DNA of 64,000 nucleotides from Lewinellaceae bacterium (GCA_020636215.1 JACJYG010000009.1:372001-436000); one strand, 5' to 3'. Positions 36,214-45,500 are shown, counted from the first letter of the stretch. Notes: generated by a model from the sequence alone, not told the origin. Program-made: numbers and translations.

Positions 36214-36918
36214 ATGAAACACACCCTGCCCCTGCTTCTCCTGTTCCTGTGCCGTCAGTTGCCTGCCCAAAACCAAACCTCCGTGGAATGGCTGCCCCAA
36301 CTCAGCTTCGACTATCGCTTCAACGAACGGCTGAGCGCCAATGTGAACACCTTCCTGGAAATACAGTCACTTGAAAAAAGAGAAGGGGAAAAAGCACAAA
36401 CTGGCTTCAACCCACAGACTTTCAATTTACAGGCCGGACTGGCTTATCAGTGGACAACCATTCTCAACCTCTCGATAGGTTACCAGTTTGGCTGGCGGGA
36501 TTTGGATGAGGAGAAAAAGGACCTTGAACATCGTTCTTTACAGCAACTTTCCGGAGCTTACAGCTTCGGAAAATATCGCTTGCGCGCCCGCTTCCGAACG
36601 GAGCAACGCTATTTTAAACAGGACAACTATCAGGCTGCCCACCGCTGGCGCCTGCGCCCCAGCCTGGACTTCCCCCTTCAGGGCGAACGCCTTGACCCGG
36701 GTGAAACCTATCTGAACACCCAATGGGAGTTCCTTTCCAATGTTTTCGAGGATGATGCCTTGCGGTTGGCCGAACAACGGGCTTACTCCGGCATCGGCTG
36801 GCTGCTTTTCAATGGTTACCGCATTGAAACCGGCCTGGAATACCGCTCCCGGCGCAATACCGCCGGGAATGGTTTTCGGCGGCGGGTCTTTTGGAGGGTG
36901 AATTTTACATTCAGGTAA
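36214..36918 (+). CDS. DUF2490 family outer-membrane beta-barrel protein
   Basis: The 234-residue protein has a signal peptide (MKHTLPLLLLFLCRQLPAQ) and alternating polar/hydrophobic strands throughout, with aromatic ends (LSIGYQFGWRDL, LRARFRTEQRYF, WRLRPSLDF), finishing in WRVNFTFR. A C-terminal aromatic residue before Arg, at the end of a strand, is typical of Bacteroidota barrels. The layout agrees with the DUF2490 family, whose function is unknown. It follows the PepSY-like gene with a 5-bp gap. Confidence 0.78.
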   Translation: MKHTLPLLLLFLCRQLPAQNQTSVEWLPQLSFDYRFNERLSANVNTFLEIQSLEKREGEKAQTGFNPQTFNLQAGLAYQWTTILNLSIGYQFGWRDLDEEKKDLEHRSLQQLSGAYSFGKYRLRARFRTEQRYFKQDNYQAAHRWRLRPSLDFPLQGERLDPGETYLNTQWEFLSNVFEDDALRLAEQRAYSGIGWLLFNGYRIETGLEYRSRRNTAGNGFRRRVFWRVNFTFR

Positions 36919-36973
36919 TGGATATCGATTCCCGGCATAACACGGATCAGTTGCAGCCTTTCTGCCGTGAGGG

Positions 36974-38701
36974 TTACATCGAAATACTCCCCTCCCGGAA
37001 GGGCGTAGAGCCAATAACCGCATTGATGATATAGGGTATTCCCTGGTCCATATGCTCTATCGCCCGTTGCATTGCGGCGCCGAAATCATCAAGGGATTCT
37101 ACCCGCTCGCCAGCAGCGCCAAAAGCCTGAGCTATCTGGTGATAATCCGATTTAGGCAACACCGTAGCCGTATCTGTTCCCAGCATAGTAACCTGATCGC
37201 GGGCAATCTGCTCCCAGGAACCATTGTTGCCAATGACGGCGCACACTTTCATGCCATATTTCCTGAAGGTATCGAATTCCATCAGGCTGTAGGCCGCACT
37301 GCCGTCACCGTAGATGATCCAGATATGATTTCCGGGATCATGGAGGGCGGCGCCAAGGGCAAATCCACCGCCAACGCCCAGGGTTCCGAAGGCGCCGGGA
37401 TCGAGCCAGCCCAGGGGGGCCCGGGGGCGCAAGGTGTAAGATGCGGTTGCCGCAAAATCACCGCCATCGGCGATGAGGACGGAATTGGCGGGCATCGCCT
37501 TTTCCATTTGGAGGAAGAGCGCAATCGGGTTGATGCCTTCAACCGGCTGATCGGCCATTTTCGAGATCTCGGCCTCCCGTTCGGCTTCCCGTTGAAGAAG
37601 TGCTTTTTTCCACTCACTCCAATCTGGCAAGGCAGCTTCCTCCCTTGCCAAAGCGATCAGGAACTGTCCGGGGTCGGCCAAAATGGCCGTATGGGGAGAA
37701 ATGTTTTTACGCAGTTCCCTGCGGCTGCGGTTAATCGCGATCTTGCGGGCTTTACGGCCGAGGTGGCGGCCATAATCCAGCCGAAAATCGACGGGGACGC
37801 CACATAGCAGTATACAATCCGCCTCTTTCAAGGCTTTACGCCGCTTATGGCGATACTGAACAGCATTGGAATGCCCCGCCAGGCCACGCGCCATCCCGCT
37901 GAGATAAACCGGAATGCCCAATTGTTGAACGGCCTTGGAAAGGGCCTGCACCTCCTGTGGCCGCATCATGGCGCCGCTACTGATGATGCAAAGCGGCCGC
38001 TCCGATTCATGAAGGGCCTGAGACACTGCGCGTACTTCCTGGTCAGAAAAACCAGGGGTTCTGGCTTTCAGGGGCAGCGGCGCCTGGTAATGCTCCATGC
38101 CGCGGAATAATCCGTTGACATGGCGATTGATGTACCATTGCAGGGCTTTTTCTCCCAGTGAACGAGCGCCGGTATTTTTCATGCCATACCATTCCCGCAC
38201 CGTAGCTTCTTCGTAAAGCAGATCGACAGGCAGTTCGAGGAAAACGGGGCCGGGCGTCCCGCTGAGCGATATTTGAAGGGCTTTGTTCAGGAGCGGAGCA
38301 ATGTCTCGTTGCCGTCGCGCCCGGCCCAGCCATTTGACGTGGGGTTGCACCAAAGCTTTCTGGTCGATATCCTGTAAAGCGCCACGCCCTCGCAGCAGCG
38401 TGGCCGTCGCGCCACCCAACAACAAGACCGGCGATTGGGCCATTTGAGCATTTTTCAGCGCAGTAATGGAATTCGTCACCCCCGGGCCCGCTGTAACGGC
38501 AGCCACTCCTGGAATGCCGGTGAGCCGTCCAATGGCGTCCGCAGCAAATACGGCGGAGGCCTCATCCCGTACATCGGTGATCCGGATGCCCTGCTTTTCA
38601 GCCTCTACATAGATGGGGGCAATATGGCCTCCACAAAGGGTAAAGAGGTGTTGAATGTTATGCTGTTTCAGCACACCTGCAATGATCTGGCCTCCGTTCA
38701 T
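36974..38701 (-). CDS. Thiamine-diphosphate enzyme, acetolactate-synthase-like / 2-hydroxyacyl-CoA lyase type
   Basis: The 575-residue protein has the three domains of the pyruvate-oxidase-like ThDP family. The N-terminal domain has FTLCGGHIAPIYVEAE, DVRDEASAVFAADAIGRL (catalytic Glu) and VTAGPGVTNSITALKNA. The C-terminal domain has the ThDP motif IYGDGSAAYSLMEFDTFRKYG ending NNGSWEQI. The middle domain is non-catalytic. The GGHIAPI start resembles animal ILVBL (2-hydroxyacyl-CoA lyase 2) more than anabolic acetolactate synthase, and no ilvN/ilvC is nearby, so a lyase on 2-hydroxyacyl-CoA is more likely than valine synthesis. The pgi gene lies 21 bp upstream on the same strand. Confidence 0.82.
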   Translation of the reverse strand: MNGGQIIAGVLKQHNIQHLFTLCGGHIAPIYVEAEKQGIRITDVRDEASAVFAADAIGRLTGIPGVAAVTAGPGVTNSITALKNAQMAQSPVLLLGGATATLLRGRGALQDIDQKALVQPHVKWLGRARRQRDIAPLLNKALQISLSGTPGPVFLELPVDLLYEEATVREWYGMKNTGARSLGEKALQWYINRHVNGLFRGMEHYQAPLPLKARTPGFSDQEVRAVSQALHESERPLCIISSGAMMRPQEVQALSKAVQQLGIPVYLSGMARGLAGHSNAVQYRHKRRKALKEADCILLCGVPVDFRLDYGRHLGRKARKIAINRSRRELRKNISPHTAILADPGQFLIALAREEAALPDWSEWKKALLQREAEREAEISKMADQPVEGINPIALFLQMEKAMPANSVLIADGGDFAATASYTLRPRAPLGWLDPGAFGTLGVGGGFALGAALHDPGNHIWIIYGDGSAAYSLMEFDTFRKYGMKVCAVIGNNGSWEQIARDQVTMLGTDTATVLPKSDYHQIAQAFGAAGERVESLDDFGAAMQRAIEHMDQGIPYIINAVIGSTPFREGSISM

Positions 38702-38722
38702 AAGCTGGTTTTAAATGTTTAC

Positions 38723-40378
38723 TCACTCCATCCGCATGCGCTTATAGTGGTTGATCAGTCCATTGGTGGACGCGTCGTGGTTGGATATAGCCGAATCCCC
38801 TTCCAACTCCGGCAAAATCTTCTTGGCCAGTTGCTTTCCCAATTCCACGCCCCATTGGTCGAAACTGAAGATATTCCAGATGACGCCCTGCACGAATATC
38901 TTATGTTCATACATTGCAATGAGGATACCCAGGCTGCGGGGAGTTATTTGTTTTACCAGAATGGAATTGGTGGGGCGATTGCCTTCAAATACTTTAAAAG
39001 GTAGCAGCCGTTCGATCTCCGCTTCCGATTTCCCTTCTTTTTGCAATTCCTGACGCACTTCTTCCGGGCTTTTGCCCATCATCAGCGCTTCGGTTTGAGC
39101 AAAAAAGTTGGATAATAATTTGACGTGGTGGTCTCCGATAGGATTGTGGCTGACCGCCGGGGCAATGAAGTCGCAGGGGATCAGCCTGGTGCCCTGATGA
39201 ATAAGCTGATAAAAAGCATGTTGCCCGTTGGTGCCAGGTTCCCCCCAGATGATGGGCCCAGTCTGATAGTCTACCTTCTTCCCGTCGCGGCCAACGTATT
39301 TGCCATTACTTTCCATATTGCCTTGCTGGAAATATGCAGCGAAGCGGTGCAGATATTGGTCATAGGGTAAAATGGCTTCCGATTCGGCGCCGAAAAAGTT
39401 ATTGTACCAAACGCCGATGAGCGCCAGGATGACCGGAATATTCCGCTCCATCGGCGTTTTACGAAAGTGCAGGTCCATAACATCGAAGCCTTCCAGCAAT
39501 TTGCGAAAATTGCTGAAGCCAATTGTACAGGCAATAGGCAAGCCGATAGCAGAAGTGAGGGAATAGCGCCCGCCGACCCAATCCCAGAATTCAAACATAT
39601 TCTCGGGAGCGATCCCAAAGGCGGTAACTTCTTTTTCGTTGGTGGAAGCCGCTACAAAGTGTTTGGCAATGTGTTTTTTATCCTGAGCCGCCTCCAGAAA
39701 CCAGCGCCGGGCGGTGTGGGCGTTGGTCATGGTTTCCCGAGTCGTAAAGGTTTTGGAAGCAATGATAAAGAGGGTGCTCTCCGGCTTTACTCGTTTAAGC
39801 GTTTCCGCGATATGGGTGCCATCCACGTTGGAGACGAAGTGCACATTCATACCTGGCTTCCAGTAGGGCCGCAGCGCTTCCGTCACCATTACCGGCCCCA
39901 GGTCGGAGCCCCCAATGCCAATATTTACAATATCCGTGATGCGTTGGCCGGAATAACCGCGCCATTCTCCGGAGATGATTTTATTGGAAAAAGCTTCCAT
40001 CTGCGCCAGCACCTGGTTGACGTCCGGCATGACATCTTTCCCGTCGACTTTGATCGGCAAGTTCAGCCGGTTGCGCAGGGCGACGTGCAATACAGCCCGG
40101 CCTTCCGTCTCGTTGATTGGCTCCCCTGTGAACATCTTTTCAATGCTCTCCTTTACCTTGCATTCGGAGGCAAGTTCCAACAATAATTCAAGCGTCTCCT
40201 CCGTGATCCGGTTTTTCGAAAAATCGACGAGTATATCTTCAAATTGGAGTGAGAAGGCTTCAAAACGGCCAGGGTTTTCGGCAAACAGATCTTTCATGTG
40301 CCGCGCCTCCATTAACTGAAAGTGAACATCCAGCTTCCTCCAGGCTTTTGTCTGTGTTGGGTTTTGACGGTTGAGCAT
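38723..40378 (-). CDS. pgi: Glucose-6-phosphate isomerase
   Basis: Pgi interconverts glucose 6-phosphate and fructose 6-phosphate. The 551 residues match the E. coli-length form. VNIGIGGSDLGPVMVTEAL and FIIASKTFTTRETMTNA bind the phosphate, GGRYSLTSAIGLP is a family signature, GEPGTNGQHAFYQLIHQGT contains the catalytic Glu and His, and QWGVELGKQLA closes the active site with its Lys. The gene starts at ATG 40378; the ThDP lyase gene follows after 21 bp, so the two may be co-transcribed. Confidence 0.97.
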   Translation of the reverse strand: MLNRQNPTQTKAWRKLDVHFQLMEARHMKDLFAENPGRFEAFSLQFEDILVDFSKNRITEETLELLLELASECKVKESIEKMFTGEPINETEGRAVLHVALRNRLNLPIKVDGKDVMPDVNQVLAQMEAFSNKIISGEWRGYSGQRITDIVNIGIGGSDLGPVMVTEALRPYWKPGMNVHFVSNVDGTHIAETLKRVKPESTLFIIASKTFTTRETMTNAHTARRWFLEAAQDKKHIAKHFVAASTNEKEVTAFGIAPENMFEFWDWVGGRYSLTSAIGLPIACTIGFSNFRKLLEGFDVMDLHFRKTPMERNIPVILALIGVWYNNFFGAESEAILPYDQYLHRFAAYFQQGNMESNGKYVGRDGKKVDYQTGPIIWGEPGTNGQHAFYQLIHQGTRLIPCDFIAPAVSHNPIGDHHVKLLSNFFAQTEALMMGKSPEEVRQELQKEGKSEAEIERLLPFKVFEGNRPTNSILVKQITPRSLGILIAMYEHKIFVQGVIWNIFSFDQWGVELGKQLAKKILPELEGDSAISNHDASTNGLINHYKRMRME

Positions 40379-40383
40379 AGCTG

Positions 40384-40445
40384 TTGATACTTTTGATGTT
40401 TACCCGGCCGAGTGTAACGAGGACGGGCTATTGATACTTTTGATG
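40384..40445 (+). repeat. Dispersed palindromic repeat, copy 2, flanked by a 15-bp direct repeat
   Basis: The element TTTACCCGGCCGAG then TGTAACGAGGACGGGC (40399-40428) lies between two copies of TTGATACTTTTGATG (40384-40398 and 40431-40445). The direct repeat looks like a target duplication or a tandem unit. The rest of 40379-40583 shows no further feature. Confidence 0.8.
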
Positions 40446-40583
40446 CTAAGATGGGGCATATTTAGTTATTATGGGAAAAAGAGAAGGGGAAATAATCAAA
40501 GGGTTCACAAATCTTTTCCGCCTTTCGAGCCCTTTCCCATTAATCTTGCAGGCATCATTGTGTGTTATTAGAACAAAAAGACT

Positions 40584-40970
40584 ATGGCATACTATTTTAG
40601 CAAAAAACTAGACGTAGGTTTCGAAGAAGCCATCCAGAAAGTAACGGCGGCTCTGAAGGAGCAAGGCTTCGGCATCATCACGGAGATCGACATGAAAACC
40701 ACATTCAAGAACAAGCTGGATGCCGACATCCGCCCCTACCGCATTCTGGGCGCCTGCAATCCACATTTCGCCTACCAGGCGCTGCAATTGGAGAACAAGG
40801 TCGGCACCATGCTCCCCTGTAATGTGATCGTACAGCAACTGGAAGATGGCAGCATTGAGGTCGCCGCAGTGGATCCCATCGCCTCTATGTCTGCCGTGGA
40901 AAACGAACAGCTGGGCAATATTGCGCATAATGTGCAGTCGCGGATGCGGGAAGTGGTGGAAGGGCTGTAG
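40584..40970 (+). CDS. DUF302 domain protein
   Basis: The 128-residue protein has no signal peptide. It has the compact DUF302 fold: DVGFEEAIQKVTAALKEQGF, IITEIDMKTTFKNKLD, RPYRILGACNPHFAYQALQ, MLPCNVIVQQLEDG and VAAVDPIASM. The Asn-Pro-His and MLPCNV segments are the conserved part of this small family, often found near sulfur or metal genes; the molecular role is not established. It stands alone here. Confidence 0.9.
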   Translation: MAYYFSKKLDVGFEEAIQKVTAALKEQGFGIITEIDMKTTFKNKLDADIRPYRILGACNPHFAYQALQLENKVGTMLPCNVIVQQLEDGSIEVAAVDPIASMSAVENEQLGNIAHNVQSRMREVVEGL

Positions 40971-41066
40971 CCCCCAAGGCCGCAGCTTCGCGGGTTTTGA
41001 GAATCAATGAACACTCCCTGGCTTTTATAGCAGCCGTGGGAGGGCCTGGTAAAAAAAAATGAGCGC

Positions 41067-42836
41067 ATGAAAGTATTTAAACGCATCTTTCTGGCCCTAT
41101 TTCTTATCGTCCTATCCGCGTTAGCCATTTTCCTGTATATCAACCTGCACAACCCGCGTGAGCCACTGCCTGTGGTTGGCAAACAGCTTGAGGAGGCGGT
41201 GGATTTCCAGAACCGGCCGTGGTGGGAGGCCGCCACCGTGTATCAGGTTTATCCCCGTTCCTTTCAGGACAGCAATGGAGACGGGATTGGCGATATTCCG
41301 GGTATTATCATGCGGCTGGATTACATCAGGGATCTGGGGTTTGAGGCCATCTGGTTCTCCCCTTTTTTCCAGAGCCCTCAGCAGGATTTCGGTTACGACA
41401 TCAGTGACTATCAGGCTATTGCACCGGAATACGGCACGATGGCGGATGTAGACAGCCTGATTGTTGCAATGCACCGCCGCGGCATGAAAGTAGTGTTTGA
41501 CCTGGTGCTCAACCACACTTCCGATCAGCATGCATGGTTTCAGGAGTCCCGATCCAGCCGTGACAATCCCAAGGCAGACTGGTACGTCTGGCGAGATGGC
41601 AATGGAAAAGAGCCGCCCAATAACTGGCACAACGCTCTGGGGAAAAGTGGCTGGCACTATGCTCCCGAGCGAGATCAGTGGTATTACGCGGCTTTCCTCC
41701 CTTTTCAACCCGACCTGAACTGGTGGAACCCAGCGGTAAAAGATTCCATGTTCGCGATGGTGCAATACTGGTTGGATAAGGGCGTGGATGGCTTTCGGCT
41801 GGACATTTTCAACTTCATCTACGAAGATGAGCAGTTCCGCGATAACCCCCGCACGCTTCGCTACCTGCCCGGCCCAGACATGCAAAAGATGAACGGGCAG
41901 CACCTCCTTTACAACCTCAACCACCCGCAGAATATCATCCTGGCCCGGGAACTGCGCAGCATCCTGGATGATTCCGGCGCTCCTGAGCGCTTTATGGTTG
42001 GGGAGGTATTTGGCTATCACCGTCAACTCCGCCAATTGCTGGGCGAATCGGAAGACGGGCTAAACCTCGTATTTCTGCTGGAAATGGCCAATGGCTTGCG
42101 GTGGGATGTCAATTTCTTCCGGGAAGAGATCCGCACCTTCGAGGCTTTTTATCCTTATCCCTACTCCCCTACCTATGTATTTAGTAATCACGATGGGCCG
42201 CGCAGCATCAGCCAGCTGGGCGATGATGTTCGAAAAGCGCGCCTGCTGGCGTTGATCCAGTTCAGCCTGCGTGGGGTACCCTTTACTTACCAGGGCGAAG
42301 AGATCGGGATGCCTAACGGGAACATCCCGCTCGACGAAGCGCTCGACCCCCTTCCTGCAGCCATTGATTATATTCCTGACTTCATTCGAAATTCCGGCCT
42401 TATTTTCAACCGCGATAACTGCCGCACCCCGATGCAGTGGGAGGCTGGAGCAAATGCCGGTTTTACTACTCCCCAGGCCAGGCCCTGGTTAGAAGTCCAG
42501 GCCAATTGTGATTCAATTAATGTAGAGCGCCAAAAGCAACAGGACAGTTCCCTGCTTCAAACTTATCAAAGCCTATTGGCCTTGCGCCGGAAGAACCTTC
42601 CCCTGCAATGGGGCAGCCTACAGCTACTGGAAGGCCAGGACTTGCCAACCGAGGTGCTGGCCTACCGCCGCTCTTACCAGGGACAGGTTGTGGAAGCGTA
42701 TGTAAATTTTTCGGAGCGGGCCATAAGCCTGCCTGCCCAGGGGGAATTGCTAATCAGCATTGGGGAGCCCAAGCTGACAGAAGGGCAACTGAAGCTTGGC
42801 GCGCTGGAAGGCGTGATATTGGGGATGCCTGAATAA
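41067..42836 (+). CDS. GH13 alpha-glucosidase, membrane-anchored or exported
   Basis: The 589-residue enzyme begins with a hydrophobic segment (residues 6-27) that anchors or exports it. The GH13 barrel follows: WWEAATVYQVYPRSFQDSNG, VVFDLVLNHTSDQH (region I), GFRLDIFNF with the nucleophile Asp 246 (II), MVGEVFG with the acid/base Glu 313 (III) and FSNHDGPRS with Asp 376 (IV). The pattern is that of oligo-1,6-glucosidase and alpha-glucosidase rather than long-chain amylase. RTPMQWEAGANAGF late in the sequence is typical of those enzymes. It probably cleaves maltose- or isomaltose-type oligosaccharides in the periplasm. No SusCD genes are adjacent. Confidence 0.93.
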   Translation: MKVFKRIFLALFLIVLSALAIFLYINLHNPREPLPVVGKQLEEAVDFQNRPWWEAATVYQVYPRSFQDSNGDGIGDIPGIIMRLDYIRDLGFEAIWFSPFFQSPQQDFGYDISDYQAIAPEYGTMADVDSLIVAMHRRGMKVVFDLVLNHTSDQHAWFQESRSSRDNPKADWYVWRDGNGKEPPNNWHNALGKSGWHYAPERDQWYYAAFLPFQPDLNWWNPAVKDSMFAMVQYWLDKGVDGFRLDIFNFIYEDEQFRDNPRTLRYLPGPDMQKMNGQHLLYNLNHPQNIILARELRSILDDSGAPERFMVGEVFGYHRQLRQLLGESEDGLNLVFLLEMANGLRWDVNFFREEIRTFEAFYPYPYSPTYVFSNHDGPRSISQLGDDVRKARLLALIQFSLRGVPFTYQGEEIGMPNGNIPLDEALDPLPAAIDYIPDFIRNSGLIFNRDNCRTPMQWEAGANAGFTTPQARPWLEVQANCDSINVERQKQQDSSLLQTYQSLLALRRKNLPLQWGSLQLLEGQDLPTEVLAYRRSYQGQVVEAYVNFSERAISLPAQGELLISIGEPKLTEGQLKLGALEGVILGMPE

Positions 42837-42847
42837 GCTGGTTGGAT

Positions 42848-43073
42848 GGAGAAATGACAGGGCAATCGCATTTAAAATAATCCGGTAGCCGGATAATAAA
42901 CAGTGTGCGCATCCTGTCTCCTGCCATGTCCACGACACAGCTGGATAATGGCCGACAAAGGCTAGTCGTCCGACGATTTTGAGTCGTCGGACGACTTAAC
43001 CGGCTTCCCGCAGGATGCGCATGCCGGTAGTTGATGTAAAAAAAGTTAAATGCGATTGCCCTGGGAGAAATGA
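42848..43073. mobile_element. 206-bp miniature inverted-repeat element with 10-bp target duplication
   Basis: Perfect 17-bp terminal inverted repeats, CAGGGCAATCGCATTTA (42858-42874) and its complement (43047-43063), are flanked by identical 10-bp direct copies of GGAGAAATGA (42848-42857 and 43064-43073). Inside, GTGCGCATCCTG pairs with CAGGATGCGCAT. In the centre 13-bp arms (42964-42976 and 42984-42996) form a perfect palindrome around TTTTGAG. No transposase is encoded, so this is a non-autonomous element. The family is not certain: end sequence and duplication length recall ISAs1-type elements, which is from memory. Confidence 0.85.
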
Positions 43074-43082
43074 AGCCATGAC

Positions 43083-43112
43083 TTGATCTTACCAAAATTC
43101 TTTCTAACTTCG
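43083..43112 (+). promoter_or_regulatory. Possible promoter of the 43.2-45.4 kb operon
   Basis: TTG (43083-43085), 19 nt, then TAACTTCG (43105-43112), one mismatch from TAnnTTTG. It lies just outside the miniature element and about 75 nt before the first ATG. Confidence 0.35.
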
Positions 43113-43185
43113 GCAGGACAGCAAACATAGAACATATAAGAAAGCCAGGGGGGAGATCCCACTATATTTTCAGATTCGCCGCCCC

Positions 43186-43650
43186 ATGGCTGGCCCAAGC
43201 ACACAAAACCAGAACCCATTTATGGCACACTCCATTTCCAACGAGGGTTTCCGACGCACCTTTGTATTGAAACCCTCCGATACGCCTGATTTTTGCCGGG
43301 AATACTTCCAGGATTTCCTGCAGGACTCTGAGGGAGTCGGCATCATTCTAATTGGCAATGACGAAGTTCATCAGAAGGCTTCAAAGATCATTGACCCTTT
43401 CATTTTTTTGCCCGGCGCTGGAATGCCTTCGGGGCGTTGCCTGTGGATACAAGATCCGGCAATACTGAAAGAAGAGATTAATACGGCTTACAGTGATCAT
43501 ATCCCTACCCCTCTGGATCAATGCATTTGCCTGTTCCTGTCGAAAGACAAAACCCGTCTGGTAGACTTTATAGAATCTGGGGCTAATATTGATGACCTCC
43601 TGATCATTCTGAAGTTCATTGAGGCCAACCAAGCTAAAACCATATCATGA
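43186..43650 (+). CDS. Unknown cytoplasmic protein, first gene of a two-gene operon
   Basis: A 154-residue protein without signal peptide or recognised domain. A second in-frame ATG at 43222 (MAHSISNEGF) is an equally plausible start. Alternating strands and helices (EGVGIILIGND, GRCLWIQD, DQCICLFLSKD, DDLLIILKFIE) suggest an alpha/beta fold. The stop overlaps the start of the next gene by four bases (ATGA), implying coupled translation with an exported partner. Function unknown. Confidence 0.7.
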   Translation: MAGPSTQNQNPFMAHSISNEGFRRTFVLKPSDTPDFCREYFQDFLQDSEGVGIILIGNDEVHQKASKIIDPFIFLPGAGMPSGRCLWIQDPAILKEEINTAYSDHIPTPLDQCICLFLSKDKTRLVDFIESGANIDDLLIILKFIEANQAKTIS

Positions 43651-45434
43651 AAAGCACCATAACACTGCTCCTGCTCTGCAGTTACCTGATCATTGGGACG
43701 GAGCTTTCTGCCCAAAACATCCTTCAACTCACTGAAATTCCCGGCACGACAAAAGCCAAAACCATTCCACTGCCCGATCAGGGCATTCCCTATATTGACA
43801 TCAACAGCCAGATCTCCATCCGGCTTAACAAGGCAGCCTTGCGCGATAAAGCCGCCACCCTCCAACAGGAAAAGCCAGACACCGAAGGCCTGGAAGCCAA
43901 GGCCGCCGAGTTCCAGGCCGCTCTGGAAAGCCAGAATGAAATCCTCACCCTGCTCAACGACGAAGCCGGAAAAGTGGAGAATTCCGAACAATTGCTGGGC
44001 CTGCTTCAGGGCATGTTCCTGAAAATACTCACCGGGAACCTTACCAATGCCCGAGCAGCAGTAAACAAATACAACCAGGAGTACAGCGCCCAAATAGATA
44101 CCTGGATCAACCAGGGGCAAACCCCACCCGACCGCTTTGCTTATATCATCGGAAAACTCAACGAAGAGCTGGAAACAACGGCATCCGAGATCGCCAGCCT
44201 GCAGGCACAATCCAAAGCTAATTTCAGCCTGGTGGCTTTCAAACGCGACAAATCCGGCGGAGAACAGATACATATCGAGAACTTCGACCAAATTGCCGGC
44301 AAGGAATTTCGGCCGATTCAGCGGTGGGTGATCGGCCTATCCGGCCAGGATCAGCAACAGCTACAGAACCTGCAGGCTGCCGCCACAGCGGTGAATGCAC
44401 AAAGTGAAAACACCTTTGAAACGATCAAACAGGTCGTTCGGCAGAACCTTCCTTCCGTTGAGTGTACCCGACAACTGGCCAGTCAATTCAACCAGGGCCT
44501 GGATTCCCTGAAAGCAGATGTAAAATTGAATTTTGAAAATAAAAAACAGCAACTACTGGAGATCACCAACCTGGCGGAAGTCGTCAATCAGGACATCACC
44601 CAATGGTCGGTACAAACGCCCTTTAACGCTTTATCCGGAATTCGCGACTTCGTGGGAAAGGTTAAGGGCTTTCGGGCCAATCTGGATACTGGGCTGAAGC
44701 AGTTTCTCGCAGGAGATGAAGCGGCGCCCGGCCCATTTCTGGAAGTCAGTGGCTGCCTGACACAATTAGAAACCGACTTCAACCAGGTAATGCAGATTGC
44801 CGAAAAAGCAGGCTTCGTACAAAATGTCTACCTCAGCACCGACCGGATCGCCAAAGAGACCCTTTCTTTTGACCTCGACGAATTGCCGGAGGAAGGTTTT
44901 ATCGACCTCAACTATAGCGGCCGGCGCGAAGAAGGCGACGAGCTGGAAGTCCGGGCGATCGTACGCTTTGGAGAAATCGATTCAGGCGAAGAGGAACAGC
45001 CTCGCCCTATCCTCTTGGAAAAACGCCGTATGCGGATGATCCTGGTGGGCGCCCATGCCGTAACCAAGCTGGGCATCATACTCGGCAAGCCGCTTAATTA
45101 CAGCTTGCCGGCCACCGCCAAACAAAAATTCCTGTTCTCTCCTTCCGCGTCCCTCCTGCTCAAATTCGGAAGCCGAAACTCTTCTTTTTACAACAACTTC
45201 CTCAACGCCGGCATCGGCATCAATACTGCCGCGCCGGACTTTAACCTCGACGGGGTGCCGGAGTTCAGCGCAGGCTTGGCCGGTTCTGTCTTTCAGGATA
45301 TTCTCAGCGTAGGCTGGAACTGGAACTTCGGAGAGAATGCACCCATGTATTTCATCGGCATCCACCTGCCATTCCAACTGCCCGGCCTGCCGGTGAATAC
45401 GATCAATGTAGCGGATTCAGACCTGGGGCAATAA
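43647..45434 (+). CDS. Unknown exported coiled-coil protein with beta-rich C-terminus
   Basis: The 595-residue protein starts with a signal peptide (MKSTITLLLLCSYLIIGTELSAQ). Residues about 55-330 are Gln/Glu/Ala-rich helices with heptads (LRDKAATLQQEKPDTEGLEA, LNEELETTASEIASLQAQSK), probably coiled coil. Residues about 400-480 are a strand block (EEGFIDLNYSGRREEGDEL, MRMILVGAHAVT). The last 110 residues look like outer-membrane strands (FSPSASLLLKFGSRN, AGIGINTAAPDF, LSVGWNWNFG, FIGIHLPF). It is thus a periplasmic or outer-membrane protein with a long helical arm. No family is recognised. It is translationally coupled to the small cytosolic protein upstream. Confidence 0.75.
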   Translation: MKSTITLLLLCSYLIIGTELSAQNILQLTEIPGTTKAKTIPLPDQGIPYIDINSQISIRLNKAALRDKAATLQQEKPDTEGLEAKAAEFQAALESQNEILTLLNDEAGKVENSEQLLGLLQGMFLKILTGNLTNARAAVNKYNQEYSAQIDTWINQGQTPPDRFAYIIGKLNEELETTASEIASLQAQSKANFSLVAFKRDKSGGEQIHIENFDQIAGKEFRPIQRWVIGLSGQDQQQLQNLQAAATAVNAQSENTFETIKQVVRQNLPSVECTRQLASQFNQGLDSLKADVKLNFENKKQQLLEITNLAEVVNQDITQWSVQTPFNALSGIRDFVGKVKGFRANLDTGLKQFLAGDEAAPGPFLEVSGCLTQLETDFNQVMQIAEKAGFVQNVYLSTDRIAKETLSFDLDELPEEGFIDLNYSGRREEGDELEVRAIVRFGEIDSGEEEQPRPILLEKRRMRMILVGAHAVTKLGIILGKPLNYSLPATAKQKFLFSPSASLLLKFGSRNSSFYNNFLNAGIGINTAAPDFNLDGVPEFSAGLAGSVFQDILSVGWNWNFGENAPMYFIGIHLPFQLPGLPVNTINVADSDLGQ

Positions 45435-45500
45435 GAGTGCTTCCAAGCTGGAGTTCCAAAGAAAAAATAAATACATCCATTTAAAAACAAAATCGACACA

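Noticed and set aside
42754..43128. 124-codon minus-strand frame
   Set aside because: It runs from the end of the glucosidase gene through the miniature element; no domain.
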